A DNA stretch of 64,000 nucleotides from NCBI GenBank assembly GCA_016858145.1, contig JAEHOE010000189.1:62001-126000 (forward strand). Direction: 5' to 3'. The notes beneath the pieces are model-generated. The model made no database searches. It was not told where the DNA came from and was given only the letters and a program-made list of their open reading frames with translations. How positions within the stretch are numbered: position 1 is the stretch's first letter; each line of letters opens with the position of its first letter. Shown piece after piece: positions 55,177 through 64,000 of the stretch. The DNA comes from Edaphochlamys debaryana. Lineage: Eukaryota > Chlorophyta > Chlorophyceae > Chlamydomonadales. A program made the translations under genes and the position numbers.

Positions 55177-57681
55177 ATGCCTGTCATTACCGTTATCACG
55201 AATGCGAAGGCCAGCGTGGAACAGAAGATAAAAATCGCGAAGGCACTGAACGAGCTGGTCGCCACGGAAGTTCGGGCAAGTATGACGTGGGCGCCAAATT
55301 CCGCGCGTAGCCAACGAGAAAGGCGGGGACGGGGTGCGAGCTTGAGTTCCGGGCCCCAGCGCGGGAAATTGCGGCTTTCTCCCCCTCCAACAAGCTGCGC
55401 AGCGTTCTCACCACACCAAGCATGAAGCATGCTTGTGCAGTGGCTGTGAGACACCTAGGTGCACCCCAGGTGCACCGCTTGGCGCCCCCGAATTACGCAG
55501 CCCAAGCGAACACCTCCGCGCGTGCCCCCTCGCGTGCATTACGTGTGGCTCGCGTATGACAGCGGGTTTGCACCAGCGAACGCCGCGTCCCTGTCCTTCC
55601 TGGCCGCATGACGTGTGCTCGCGGGCGCGGGCGTCACCTTCCCTCACCCCGCACCCTCCCACGCGGCCCCCAGGTGCCTGCTGGCCACGTGCACGTGCTG
55701 ATTCAGGACGAGCAATTCTTCAGCTTTGGGGACGACCTGGAGAAGCCCGCCGTCTACGTGAGTCCTGCAGCAGCTGAACTTCGGGGCCCTGCGTACGCCA
55801 GTTTCTCTGCCTCCCCGTCCCGGTCCCACCCTTCCCATTCCTTCCCCGCGCCCCGCCGTCGCCTGCCCCCTCCTAGGCCCTGGCACTCCCCACACCACCC
55901 TCAAACCCGCACCACTCTTACTGCCCCTCCTGCTACAACCTTTCTAACAACCTTCCTCCTTCCACCACCTACCTCCATCCTCTTCAGCTCACTGTCAAGA
56001 GCAGCGCCCTTCAGATCCTGCCCGAGGCGCGGAGGAATCTGGTGGCGGACTTCGTTCCCGCGCTGCAGGCGGCGCTGCCGGGTAAGAGCAAAGGGGAGGA
56101 TGGTTGTAAGGGGTGAAAGGGTTACATAGGGGGTGACGGGCGAGGGGTGGAGTCCTGGCCTGCTCTGCAGGCCGCGCTGCCGGGTAAGAGCAAAGGGGGA
56201 GGAGGGCTGTGAGGGGGCCATGTGGGGGGAACGATGCTGGAGTGAGCGGGCGAGGAAGGTTGGGGTGGAGTCCTGTGCCCGAACTGCAGGCGGCGCTGCC
56301 GGGCGAGGGCGGGAGGGCAGAGGGGGCGGACAGGGGCCCTTGGGCTGGATTTGGGGCGGGGTGGAGTTGCTGTAGTAGCCGGGCGAGAACGGGAAGTGGG
56401 GTGGAGTGCCATAACCGCACTGCAGGGGGCGCTGCCGGGAGGGGGCGGGGGAGTTTGGAGGGAGGGGGTTCTGGGGGCCCTGTGTGGAAGGGTGACGACT
56501 TAACTCAAAGGGACTGCGTGGCTGGCGAGGGCGTGGATTGATGGGGCTGGGTGGAGTGGGCGGTGAGGGCGGGGGGAAGGGGTCGGTAGGGGCGGGGCGG
56601 GCAGAGGCGGGGCACGGGCAGAGGCAGGGGCTAGTGGGGCTGGGGCAGTCCTAGTGCTCGTGTGGGCGGAGAGGGGCAAGGGTGAGCTGCCCGGAAGCAG
56701 GCGGTGGAGGGTTGGGGAGGTGTGGCGATAGCACGGCGAGAGGCACGGCTGCAGGCCACCGGCTGGTTGGGGCGGGTGGGGCGCCGTGCGGCTGGACCTG
56801 TGGGGAGGCCCCTGGCACCCGTCAGCACCCTGATCACGATTTCTCGTCCGCACAGCCTGTGTGGAAGCAGGGCCCTGGCCAGGGGCTTCCCTCGGGGTGG
56901 CGGGGGGTCGGTCGTTGTGGGGCGGGGTACCAGGGGGTACGCCCCAGGAGGTGGCGGGGGTGGGGCCGGGTGCCGAGGGGACTCGCCCCAGGAGGTGGCG
57001 GGAATGGGGCCGGGTGGAACTGGGCTCAAGTGGGGTGCCTGGACCCTCCCTAAGGATGGGCTGGAGGCCCTCCAACGATCTCACAAACCGGGGTTCTCAC
57101 ATGTGGGAGCCCGTGTGCCTGCTCGGACTCACAAGGCGGACGGCACGGGCGGCTCAAGGAGTTGGGTTCGGGCCCGTGGGGCGGTAGGGCCCCGCGCGGA
57201 GGGGTTCCGCTGGCGAGCAGGGAGGCGGGTGCGTGGAGCGGCCTCCACAAGCGCCGGGCCCCCACCCCAGACCTAGCGCCGCACGCGTTTGCACTCCCCC
57301 TTCTTCCGCTCCTCCCTACCCTCCCAAGGCTCCCCCACGCCCTAGCCCCTCCCTCCTCACCCGCCCTTAACCCACCCACCCACCCCCACCCGACCCAGCC
57401 TCTCAACCCCAGACCTGAGCGCCGCCCGCGCTAGCGGGCCTTGCCCTTCCGTCCCCCCTCCCCTCGCCAAACCCAGCTTAACAACCCCACCCGCCCCCAC
57501 CCCCACCCCAGACCTGAGCGCCTGGCGCGTCAACACCATGTTCGAGGAGCTGCCCGTGGAGTGCATCGCAGTGGGGTCCAACATCGCCACCTTCGGGGCG
57601 CCCAAGAGCACGGGCGGCAGCGCGCGCAACAGCCTGGGCGGCGGGCCCACGTCGCCCAAGCCCCAGGAGTCGCCCAGGTAG
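55177..57681 (+). CDS. MIF-like tautomerase
   Basis: Four exons, 55177-55269, 55674-55757, 55988-56081 and 57512-57681, join to 146 residues. It starts MPVITVITNA, giving the Pro2 that becomes the catalytic N-terminal proline in the MIF/tautomerase superfamily. The pattern follows MIF: KIAKALNELVATE, then VHVLIQDEQFFSFGDDLEKP for the central strand-turn, VYLTVKSSALQILPEARRNL, DFVPALQAALP for the second helix, and ELPVECIAVGSNIATFGAPK near the end. A Ser/Gly/Pro tail (about 30 residues) extends past the usual length of about 115. It is probably a cytosolic trimeric enzyme; the natural substrate is unknown for plant and algal members. The large third intron is filled with copies of both neighbouring exon ends. 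Exon 1 donor (GAA|GTTCGG) was chosen because it alone keeps phase. Confidence 0.75.
56046..56450 (+). repeat. Tandem copies of tautomerase exon 3 end
   Basis: CTGCAGGCGGCGCTGCCGGG, the end of exon 3, recurs at 56063, 56165, 56284 and 56420 with increasing divergence and spacing of about 102-136 bp. The first two copies retain a GTAAGAGC donor. Confidence 0.8.
57261..57523 (+). repeat. Repeated acceptor of tautomerase exon 4
   Basis: The acceptor and first codons (CCCAGACCTGAGCGCC) occur three times: 57267 (with one base lost), 57409 and the real one at 57508. The first two run into stop codons. Confidence 0.7.
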
Positions 57682-59158
57682 AGATCCAGATCCAGATCGC
57701 TGGGATTGAGATGGAGATCTCGCTCCATGGATCCTGGGGTTGCGGGTTTGTGGATTCGCCTGGGTAGGATGCCCTCAGGGCGGCTGGATCTTAATGGGGT
57801 CCCTGAATCCAGTGGAGATCCACGGCGCGGCGGCGCCCGCCGTCGTGGCGGCGGAGCATTGAGTGGATCTGTGGAGATGCGGGCAGCCTAGATCTCCTGC
57901 ATCCGGGGCTTGTGGGATCGAGATGGGCCAGTGGTGCCGAGGTGCCATGGCCAGTGGGCAGGAGATAGCTAGTGCGACGAGACCAGGTCTCACTGGATGC
58001 GACTCGGCTTAACATGGATGAGCCTGATGTGGGCCAGTGGCTTGGCTGCTGGGCTGCAATGGGTGGGAGTGCGGCTTGGCTTACACGGGGTTTGAAGATG
58101 GGGGGCAGAGGATGGTGGGGCCTCGGTTGGGCTGCCCCGGCCCCTTGTTGGGTGGCTTGGTTTTGGTTGGATTCGGTTCGACGGGCTTGCCCTGCGTGGG
58201 TTCGCCAACCTAGAGTGCTCTGGCGTGCGGAGGCGAGATGTGGGTTTACCGGATTCCGTTTGACAGATGGTGGCGATGGTTGAGCGGTGGGTTTCGAAAC
58301 CATTCAGCCTTAGCTAGGGGCCCGGATGGATTGATTTGGGTGTCGTTTGACGACCGTGCGATTATGCCTAGGTACACCTGTTTTGGCGTGGCGGGTGCGC
58401 GGGCGCGTGGCGATTCGTTGGGGACTTGGTGGGCGCGGCGTGGCGTGGAGATGGCGTGCGTTTGATGCAGGGGTGGCTTGCTGTGCTGCATCTGGAAGGC
58501 GAGGACCGTGGGGGAGCGGTTGGCGGTTGGCCGCATGCAACGTGGAGGAGACACGTGGCTGTGATACGGCCTGTTACGGTACGCGCAGCCGTGGGTGGGC
58601 CTCGATGGCCAGGCCTACCTGCTCCGTGCTCCGGCCTTTACGCGGCCGGAGGGCACAGCCTCATGAAGCGGAGAGCCCTCACAGATGCGCCTTCAGCTGT
58701 GGGGTAGGCTATGACGCGAGCGGCTGGGGTTGGGAAGGGTCGGGACTGGGGCACGGACAGGGCAACGTGTACCATGTGCAGGAATCCTGGAAAGCAGCGC
58801 AAGTTACGGCGAGGACGTCAGCAAAGCCTTCAAGACTTTCCGGGGTACTCGACGCGTGGTGCCCACCGCGGGGAGGAGAGCGAGGCTTAGAGGGGGATGG
58901 CCGGAAGAGAGGGAGGCTGGGGCTTCTGTACTCGCATGGGCCATGCAACGTAATCAGGACGACGCCGGGGGATGCAACTGAGCGCGATGACGCAGCCGCT
59001 GCCGCAACGTACGAGAAGAAGGCTAGGGATGGGGCACGGGGTCGGGAGAGCGGGGTCGGCGGGGTCGGGAAGGTGCATGGGCTTGAGGCCGGGGATACGG
59101 CGGCGTCATGTAGCTCGACAACCGCCGCACGACTGCACAGACTCCACAACCGTGCCTG
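57682..59158. other. Intergenic region between the tautomerase and GHR2
   Basis: Opens with a cluster of GATC-containing motifs (57681-57732, GAGATCCAGATCCAGATC). T-rich lines around 58.1-58.4 kb differ in composition from the rest of the window. The second copy of the dispersed repeat is at 58917-59035. No gene is supported. Confidence 0.45.
58917..59035 (+). repeat. Dispersed repeat, copy 2
   Basis: Matches 2497-2600: GGGGCTTCTGTACTCGCATG here against GGGGGTTCTGTGCTCGCAGG there, then GCAGCCGCTGCCGCAACG-like sequence and GAGAAGAAGG. It ends about 125 bp before the GHR2 start codon and could contribute to its promoter. Confidence 0.45.
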
Positions 59159-62100
59159 ATGCTCACCCGCTGCCTACCCGCCCGACCCTCACGGCTGGTC
59201 GCTGGCCGCTCGCGCCTGCTCGCGCACAAACCGCCGATCGCAACTCGAGCCATGGCCACCGAGGAGGCCAAGCCGGCGCTGCCGCCAAACTTTACGCATA
59301 AGATTGAACAGGGCACGAGGTTTGAGCCGGAAGGTGCGACGGGTCCGAGACGCGCGAATGGGTCCTCGAGAGGAATGCATCATCGCCCAAGTTGACGCGA
59401 GCGGCCTGGCCTCCAAACTGCACACGCCTCATGTTGCCTTGCCGAGGCACCTGATGGTGGTGCCTGGCGCACAAGTCGGGAAGGCCAAACCAACCGCGCC
59501 TCCGAGCATTACGACACCCCCCACGCCCCTGGCCTGTGACCTCCCTGCCCCTTCCCTCTCCCCCGCCCCTCCCGCTCCCTTGCAGCCGCCCGCTACCACC
59601 TGTACGTGTCCCTGGGCTGCCCCTTCGCGTGCCGCTGCCTGACCGCCATGTACCTCAAGGTGGCCGGGGACGGGGTTGGTGGCGGGATTCCAGAGGTTCG
59701 CCTGCGACCCTACAGCAGCGCCGTTGTTGTTGGATCTTGCAACAGGGCACTTTGGACCTGTACGTCACAGGAGCTCCACCCAGGGCCCCGCGGCAGCCTA
59801 CCATGCGCCCGCTTGTCGCCTGCCCGCTTGGGGCAAAGGACTTGCAGCGGGGTTTGGTTATTTCAGTGGGCAAGCCGTGGCTCCAGCCGAAGTGTTGTCC
59901 CCTCCTCCCTGCCCCCCCCCCCCCAGGGCCTGGACCACGCCATCGGTGTGTCGGTGACCCACCCCACCTGGCAGCGCACACGGCCCGAGGACGACAAGGT
60001 GGGGGTTGGGAGGGGGGGCATGGGGGGGGGGGCTGAAAGGAGTGGCTGAGGATGGCAAGCTCGCTGAGGGAGGGACGGGTGCGGTGTGATGAGCAGAAGC
60101 AGGTCCTGGGCCAGGGCAGGCGACAGGGGGCCGCGAGGATTGGCGAAAGAGAGGATTGGCAAGCGCCGGCGTTGGGCCGCGAATGGCCGACTTGAGGCTG
60201 AGGGAGGGACGGCGCCCAGCTTGATCCACCAGCCAGGCGAAACCCCATGGCCGAACGGGCGTCCAGACGGCTCTGCTTGGTCCACCCTGTCTCCCTTGCC
60301 CCCCTCGGTGTGCGTCGGGCTCGCCGGCCGCCGCCTTATCGTTTCCCGCTGAAAAGAGCTATCCGACTTGCCCCCCTCCTCCCCAGGATGAGCACCTGGG
60401 CTGGGTGTTCCGGGCCCCCACCGACCCACCCCTGAGCAGCTCCACGGGGCACGGCTCCTTCGGCTGCGAGGGCTGCGTGCCGGATGACATCAACGGCGCC
60501 ATAACCGTACGGCAGCTGTACGACATGGCGGGCGGCACCTCGGGTGCGCGGGACAGTTGCAGCGTTAAAGCTACTGGAAACAGCAAGAAAGGGTCTCGCC
60601 TGATGCGCGGGACAGCCTTTGGTAGTGAGAAATGGTCATGCCTGAAAGTCGCCCACTAGATACCCCCCTACCCTCTCTACCTTCCATCCCCCCCAGGCAA
60701 GTACTCGGTGCCCGTGCTGTGGGACAAGAAGGAGAAGACCATCGTCAACAACGAGGTGGGGGGGGGGCGGAGGGCGGAAGGGGGGCCGCAAGGGGAGGTC
60801 GGGTCTGGCAAGGGGTTACGAGGGGCGGGTCTGCGGAGTGGGCCGTACCGATGGCCATGCACCTAGATAGAGAGGTATAGAACACATACATGAGGGTTTT
60901 CTTCTGAAGGTGTGGTCTGAAAAGAGACAGCTCAACCAGTGTGAGCGCGGGAGGGTGGGCGCACGGGGTGGCCCTTGGGACTAAGCCAGCCGCGGAGCCC
61001 GACGCACACTTGCCCACTCCACCCACCCGCATGTCTCCACCGTGCAGAGCGCTGAGATCATCCGCATCTTCAACACCGCATTCAACGCCGTCGCCAAGCA
61101 CCCGGGTGAGGATCATGGATCATGAGGATCATGGATCAAAGGATCATGGAGGAGGAGGATCATGGATCAAGTTCGTCCGGGGTGTGGCTGCGTGCTGGTG
61201 CAGCGGTCGTCTCCGGAGGGACCACCGGCCTGTACCAAGGCAGATTGGAGGAGGAGGATTATGGATAATGGATCATGGATCATGGATCACCGCCTGCCTG
61301 TCCCAAAGGGAAGATTGGGGCCAGGGGCGCCCACACAGGGGCTGCAGTAGGGTCAGCGCACACGCGTAATGTGTGTAGTTCCGCTGTGACGTGAGGTGCC
61401 CTCCTTTGCCAACGCACCTCTGCCCCACGCCGCACCCCCACCTCCCACATAACCCGAGAGCCCTGGAGCCGCTACTTTCTTAATGGACTGCGCACGGACC
61501 TGGATTGCTCGCCTTTAACCCCACCCCTCCATCCCATGCCATGCCATCCCATCCCAATCCCCTAGAGGTGGATCTGTACCCCGAGGGGCCCCTTCGCGCC
61601 GCCATCGATGACGCCAACGACTGGACGCCGTCTGTATTCTCCCAGGTGTACGGCTGCGGTTTCGCCACGACGCAGGAGGCGTACGACAAGGCGGTCGAGG
61701 TAGGGGAAGAGCCAAGCGCTCGCTCCGTCGCTCGCGGCCTGGGGGCGGTGCGGGGAGGGGCGCATCGCAACCCAAGGCTTGCCGCTGCGTACGTTCTGTG
61801 CCACGGGGGCCCACGGGGGCCACACGGCCTGGGCTCTTCCGTTCTGGCTTTCAGGCTTTCAGGCTTCCGCGCCCCTCCACCCAGCTGCCGCCATCCTCTT
61901 GCTGAAGAGCCCTTGCGTCACCCATTGCTGTGCCATGCTGCGTCTTGCTGCGGCGAATCCCCCTACCCTGTACCATCTTTGCATCTTCCTTCCTTCTTCC
62001 TTCCTGGACGTACGCTGTATCCACCTGCTGTCCAACCCTCTTTCTCAGGCCGTGTTCGGGGGCCTGGACCGCTGTGAGGAGGTGCTGTCCAAGCAGCGCT

Positions 62101-63588
62101 ACATTGCCGGCAGCGAGCTGAGCGAGGTTGACATCAAGCTCTTCCAGTCGCTCATCCGCTTCGACTCGGCCTATTACATCTTATTCAAGGCCTGCAAGTG
62201 AGGTGCTTGCCTGGGGCGGGATGGGTATCGCCCGGGCGCACCCTTGGGTGGTCTACACAGTACGATTAAGTTTGGTATCGTAACCCAGGGGTGGCTAGGT
62301 GCCCAAAACGCCATTCCCCTTACGCCTAAACCCCTTGGATGGGTTCGTCTCGGTTTCCGGGCTCAGGCTTCGAGCTGCATCCGGCCTACCCGCCGCACCT
62401 GTGTTTCCCCGGCTTCCGCGAGCAGTCCCTGACACGCTCCCACCGTACCGTTCGCCCCGGTTGCTGCCAATCGCGCACGCGCGGGAAGGCCATCCACGCG
62501 CAACCCCGCGAGTTGCTTCCCTCCCGACCTTCACACCCCTCGCCCTCTCTTCCCCATCCCTGCCCCGCCTCGCCCCCCTCCCCCCCTGGCCCCCCTCTGT
62601 GCGCATCGGGCTCGCCGGCCGCCGCCTTATCGTTTCCCGCTCGATGCAATACCCCTCCCCCTCTCTCCCTCTCCCCCCCCAGGAGGGCCATCCGTGATTA
62701 TCCCAACATCTCGGGCTACGTTCGCGACCTGTACTCCAACCCGGCCTTCTCGCGAACCGTCGACATGTACCACATCAGGGTGTCGTACTTCGGATCCATG
62801 GTGGGCGGATCTGGATCGTGGGGATGAGTGGGAGGGGGAGGGGGGGAGAAGGAAGGGCAATGTGATAGCAAGCCCTCTTCCTTACTGAGTGGCGGCGCAT
62901 GTGCGGTACGGGACATATGACACAAGAAGCGGACGAGAGGAGGGGCAAGAGGAGGGGCAAGAGGAGGGGCAAGAGGAAACTTGTGCCTGGCTTTGCATGG
63001 TGCAGCAAGGGTGCAGCGGCTGCGGCATCGCCCTGATCCCCCCTAACGCCTGCCTCCCGCCGGCCAGCGCTACGACGACTCCTGTGCCCTCCCCACGAAC
63101 GCCTCCTCCATCCTTGGCCTCGTTGCGTGCCTGGACGCCCCCTCCCACCCCCATCACCCTGTATGTCGTCTCTCTCCTACACCAAACACACCGCCCCGGC
63201 CCAAACCCGGCGTCCCGCGGTCCCTTGTACCTCAGCACCGCGGCCTCCGTCGCCTGACAATCACACGGGCCCCCAGGCACAGGCACCCAGGAATGTACAG
63301 TCCCAATGCGACCCCCACCTCCTGACCCCCCTGCTCCCCTGCTCCCCTCTCCTATTCCCCCTCCTCCCTCCGCAGCCCGTCCCCAACCCTCAGCCGCCTG
63401 TCAACCTCACCAGCCCGTGCACAGGGAGTCACGACCCAGGACTCACCCCCCTTCTCCCCTCTCCTATTTCCCCCCCCCCCCCTTCGCAGCCCGCCCTCAA
63501 CCCCTACGCCATCGTGCCCGCGGCCGGCGAGCCCTGGTGGGAGCAGCCCAGCGACCGGGCGGAGCGCTTCGGGGCGGCAAAGCACTGA
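59159..63588 (+). CDS. Glutathionyl-hydroquinone reductase 2, variant active site
   Basis: Paralogue of GHR1 with all ten exons in the same phases: 59159-59333, 59586-59659, 59927-59998, 60387-60543, 60697-60755, 61048-61105, 61566-61699, 62049-62197, 62683-62779, 63490-63588; 357 residues. The N-terminus MLTRCLPARPSRLVAGRSRL is a transit-peptide candidate. The active-site motif reads YHLYVSLGCPFACR: Cys70 is kept but the family's Trp is Phe. [20 protein letters not shown] and [20 protein letters not shown] are nearly unchanged. The region EVDLYPEGPLRAAIDDANDW is more diverged than in GHR1. The last exon starts seven codons later than in GHR1, losing the THYFTSH strand, so the C-terminus is shorter. 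Introns differ strongly from GHR1 in length and repeats, which suggests an older duplication than KUP1/KUP2. Confidence 0.88.
61109..61290 (+). repeat. GGATCATGGATCA repeats in GHR2 intron 6
   Basis: Two clusters (61109-61170 and 61256-61290) of ATGGATC/GGATCATG units plus GGAGGAGGA links, in the intron after the exon encoding EIIRIFNTAFNAV. Confidence 0.8.
62937..62976 (+). repeat. 12-bp minisatellite in GHR2 intron 9
   Basis: About three and a half tandem copies of AGGAGGGGCAAG. Confidence 0.8.
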
Positions 63589-64000
63589 GGCGGGGGGGGG
63601 GAAATGTGGTTTACACCCTTGACCACACGTGCCTGGCGGGTAGTGGCAGGAGCACGTGATACAGGAAGGAGTGGCTGGGTGGGGCTCGGACAGCGTTGAA
63701 GCTAAAGTTGGGGGCCGTTTGGCCTCCAGGGAGTGGACGGCGGTAGGGACGGAGCGCTGAAGGGGGGGGGCGGGGTGGTGCGGCGGCGGAGGAGGGTCTG
63801 GGGCGGCGCCGCGGTTGTGCCTTCGGTTGGGAGGGGGGCCAGGGGGGTAGCCCCCGCGTGTAGGGGGGCGCAGCCATTGCGGATGGTATCTTCTTGGTAT
63901 AGGGAGGACAATAAGGCTCGAGGGTGACAGAGCATGCGTCCCTGAGGGTGCCGCTCTGTTGCGTGGTTAGTGATACGCGAGCACTCGCACAGTCTGAGGG
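63589..64000. other. 3' flank of GHR2
   Basis: The first roughly 130 bp match the GHR1 3' flank (G-run, GTAGTGGCAGGAGCACGTGA, AAGGAGTGGCTGGGTGG). The rest is G-rich without a recognisable gene. Confidence 0.45.

Noticed and set aside
61109..61170. Possible CRISPR-like short repeats
   Set aside because: Units are 7-13 bp with no unique spacers, inside an intron of a eukaryotic gene; it is a microsatellite.

Overview
The window is nuclear DNA of a GC-rich, intron-dense eukaryote, most likely a chlorophyte green alga. The evidence is strongly G/C-biased third codon positions, many short GT-AG introns (about 60-400 nt), Ala/Gly/Pro-rich low-complexity inserts, and a gene set that mixes a TFIID subunit and kinesins with families typical of plants and algae: a KUP/HAK potassium transporter, glutathionyl-hydroquinone reductases and a MIF-like tautomerase. 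Genus cannot be settled from sequence alone. Very long ORFs occur in all six frames because of base composition, so gene calls rest on homology, paralogue comparison and splice-phase agreement, not ORF length.

Region 1 (1-21.5 kb) is a duplicated TAF13(+)/kinesin(-) block. TAF13 is intact at 106-1499 (5' end outside the window). A second TAF13 at 10767-12247 keeps its N- and C-terminal exons but has lost the histone-fold exons. Facing the first TAF13 is a broken kinesin (5707-4289). Facing the second is an apparently intact 30-exon orphan kinesin of about 1,248 residues (21535-13985). A third related locus (10143-7587) shares the kinesin C-terminal domain. One copy of each gene survived, in opposite blocks.

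Region 2 (22.4-49.6 kb) is a tandem array of a second block: an unrecognised, probably mitochondrial protein (here 'family D', + strand) tail-to-tail with a KUP/HAK K+ transporter (- strand). D1 (24534-26065) faces KUP1 (37109-29640), which lacks the core of exon 1 and has a frameshift in exon 18 of its 22 surviving exons. D2 (37672-39424) faces KUP2 (49641-41242), whose 23 exons splice into one open frame. Two further KUP fragments lie at 22.45 kb (inverted, exon-1 core) and 23.6-24.4 kb (3' end, interrupted by a 29-bp insertion).

Region 3 (50.6-63.6 kb) holds two ten-exon paralogues of glutathionyl-hydroquinone reductase (GST Xi class) flanking a four-exon MIF-like tautomerase, all on the + strand. 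The first GHR has the family active-site motif CPWA and the second has CPFA. KUP2 and the first GHR diverge from a shared 1-kb intergenic region with a TATA-like box.

Overall this is a hotspot of local duplication at several scales: 10-13 kb blocks, single exons (kinesin coiled coil), exon/intron boundaries (KUP exon 10, MIF exons 3 and 4) and coding minisatellites (D2). Functions of the named families are established knowledge; intactness and decay are read from the sequence; expression and localisation are inference.
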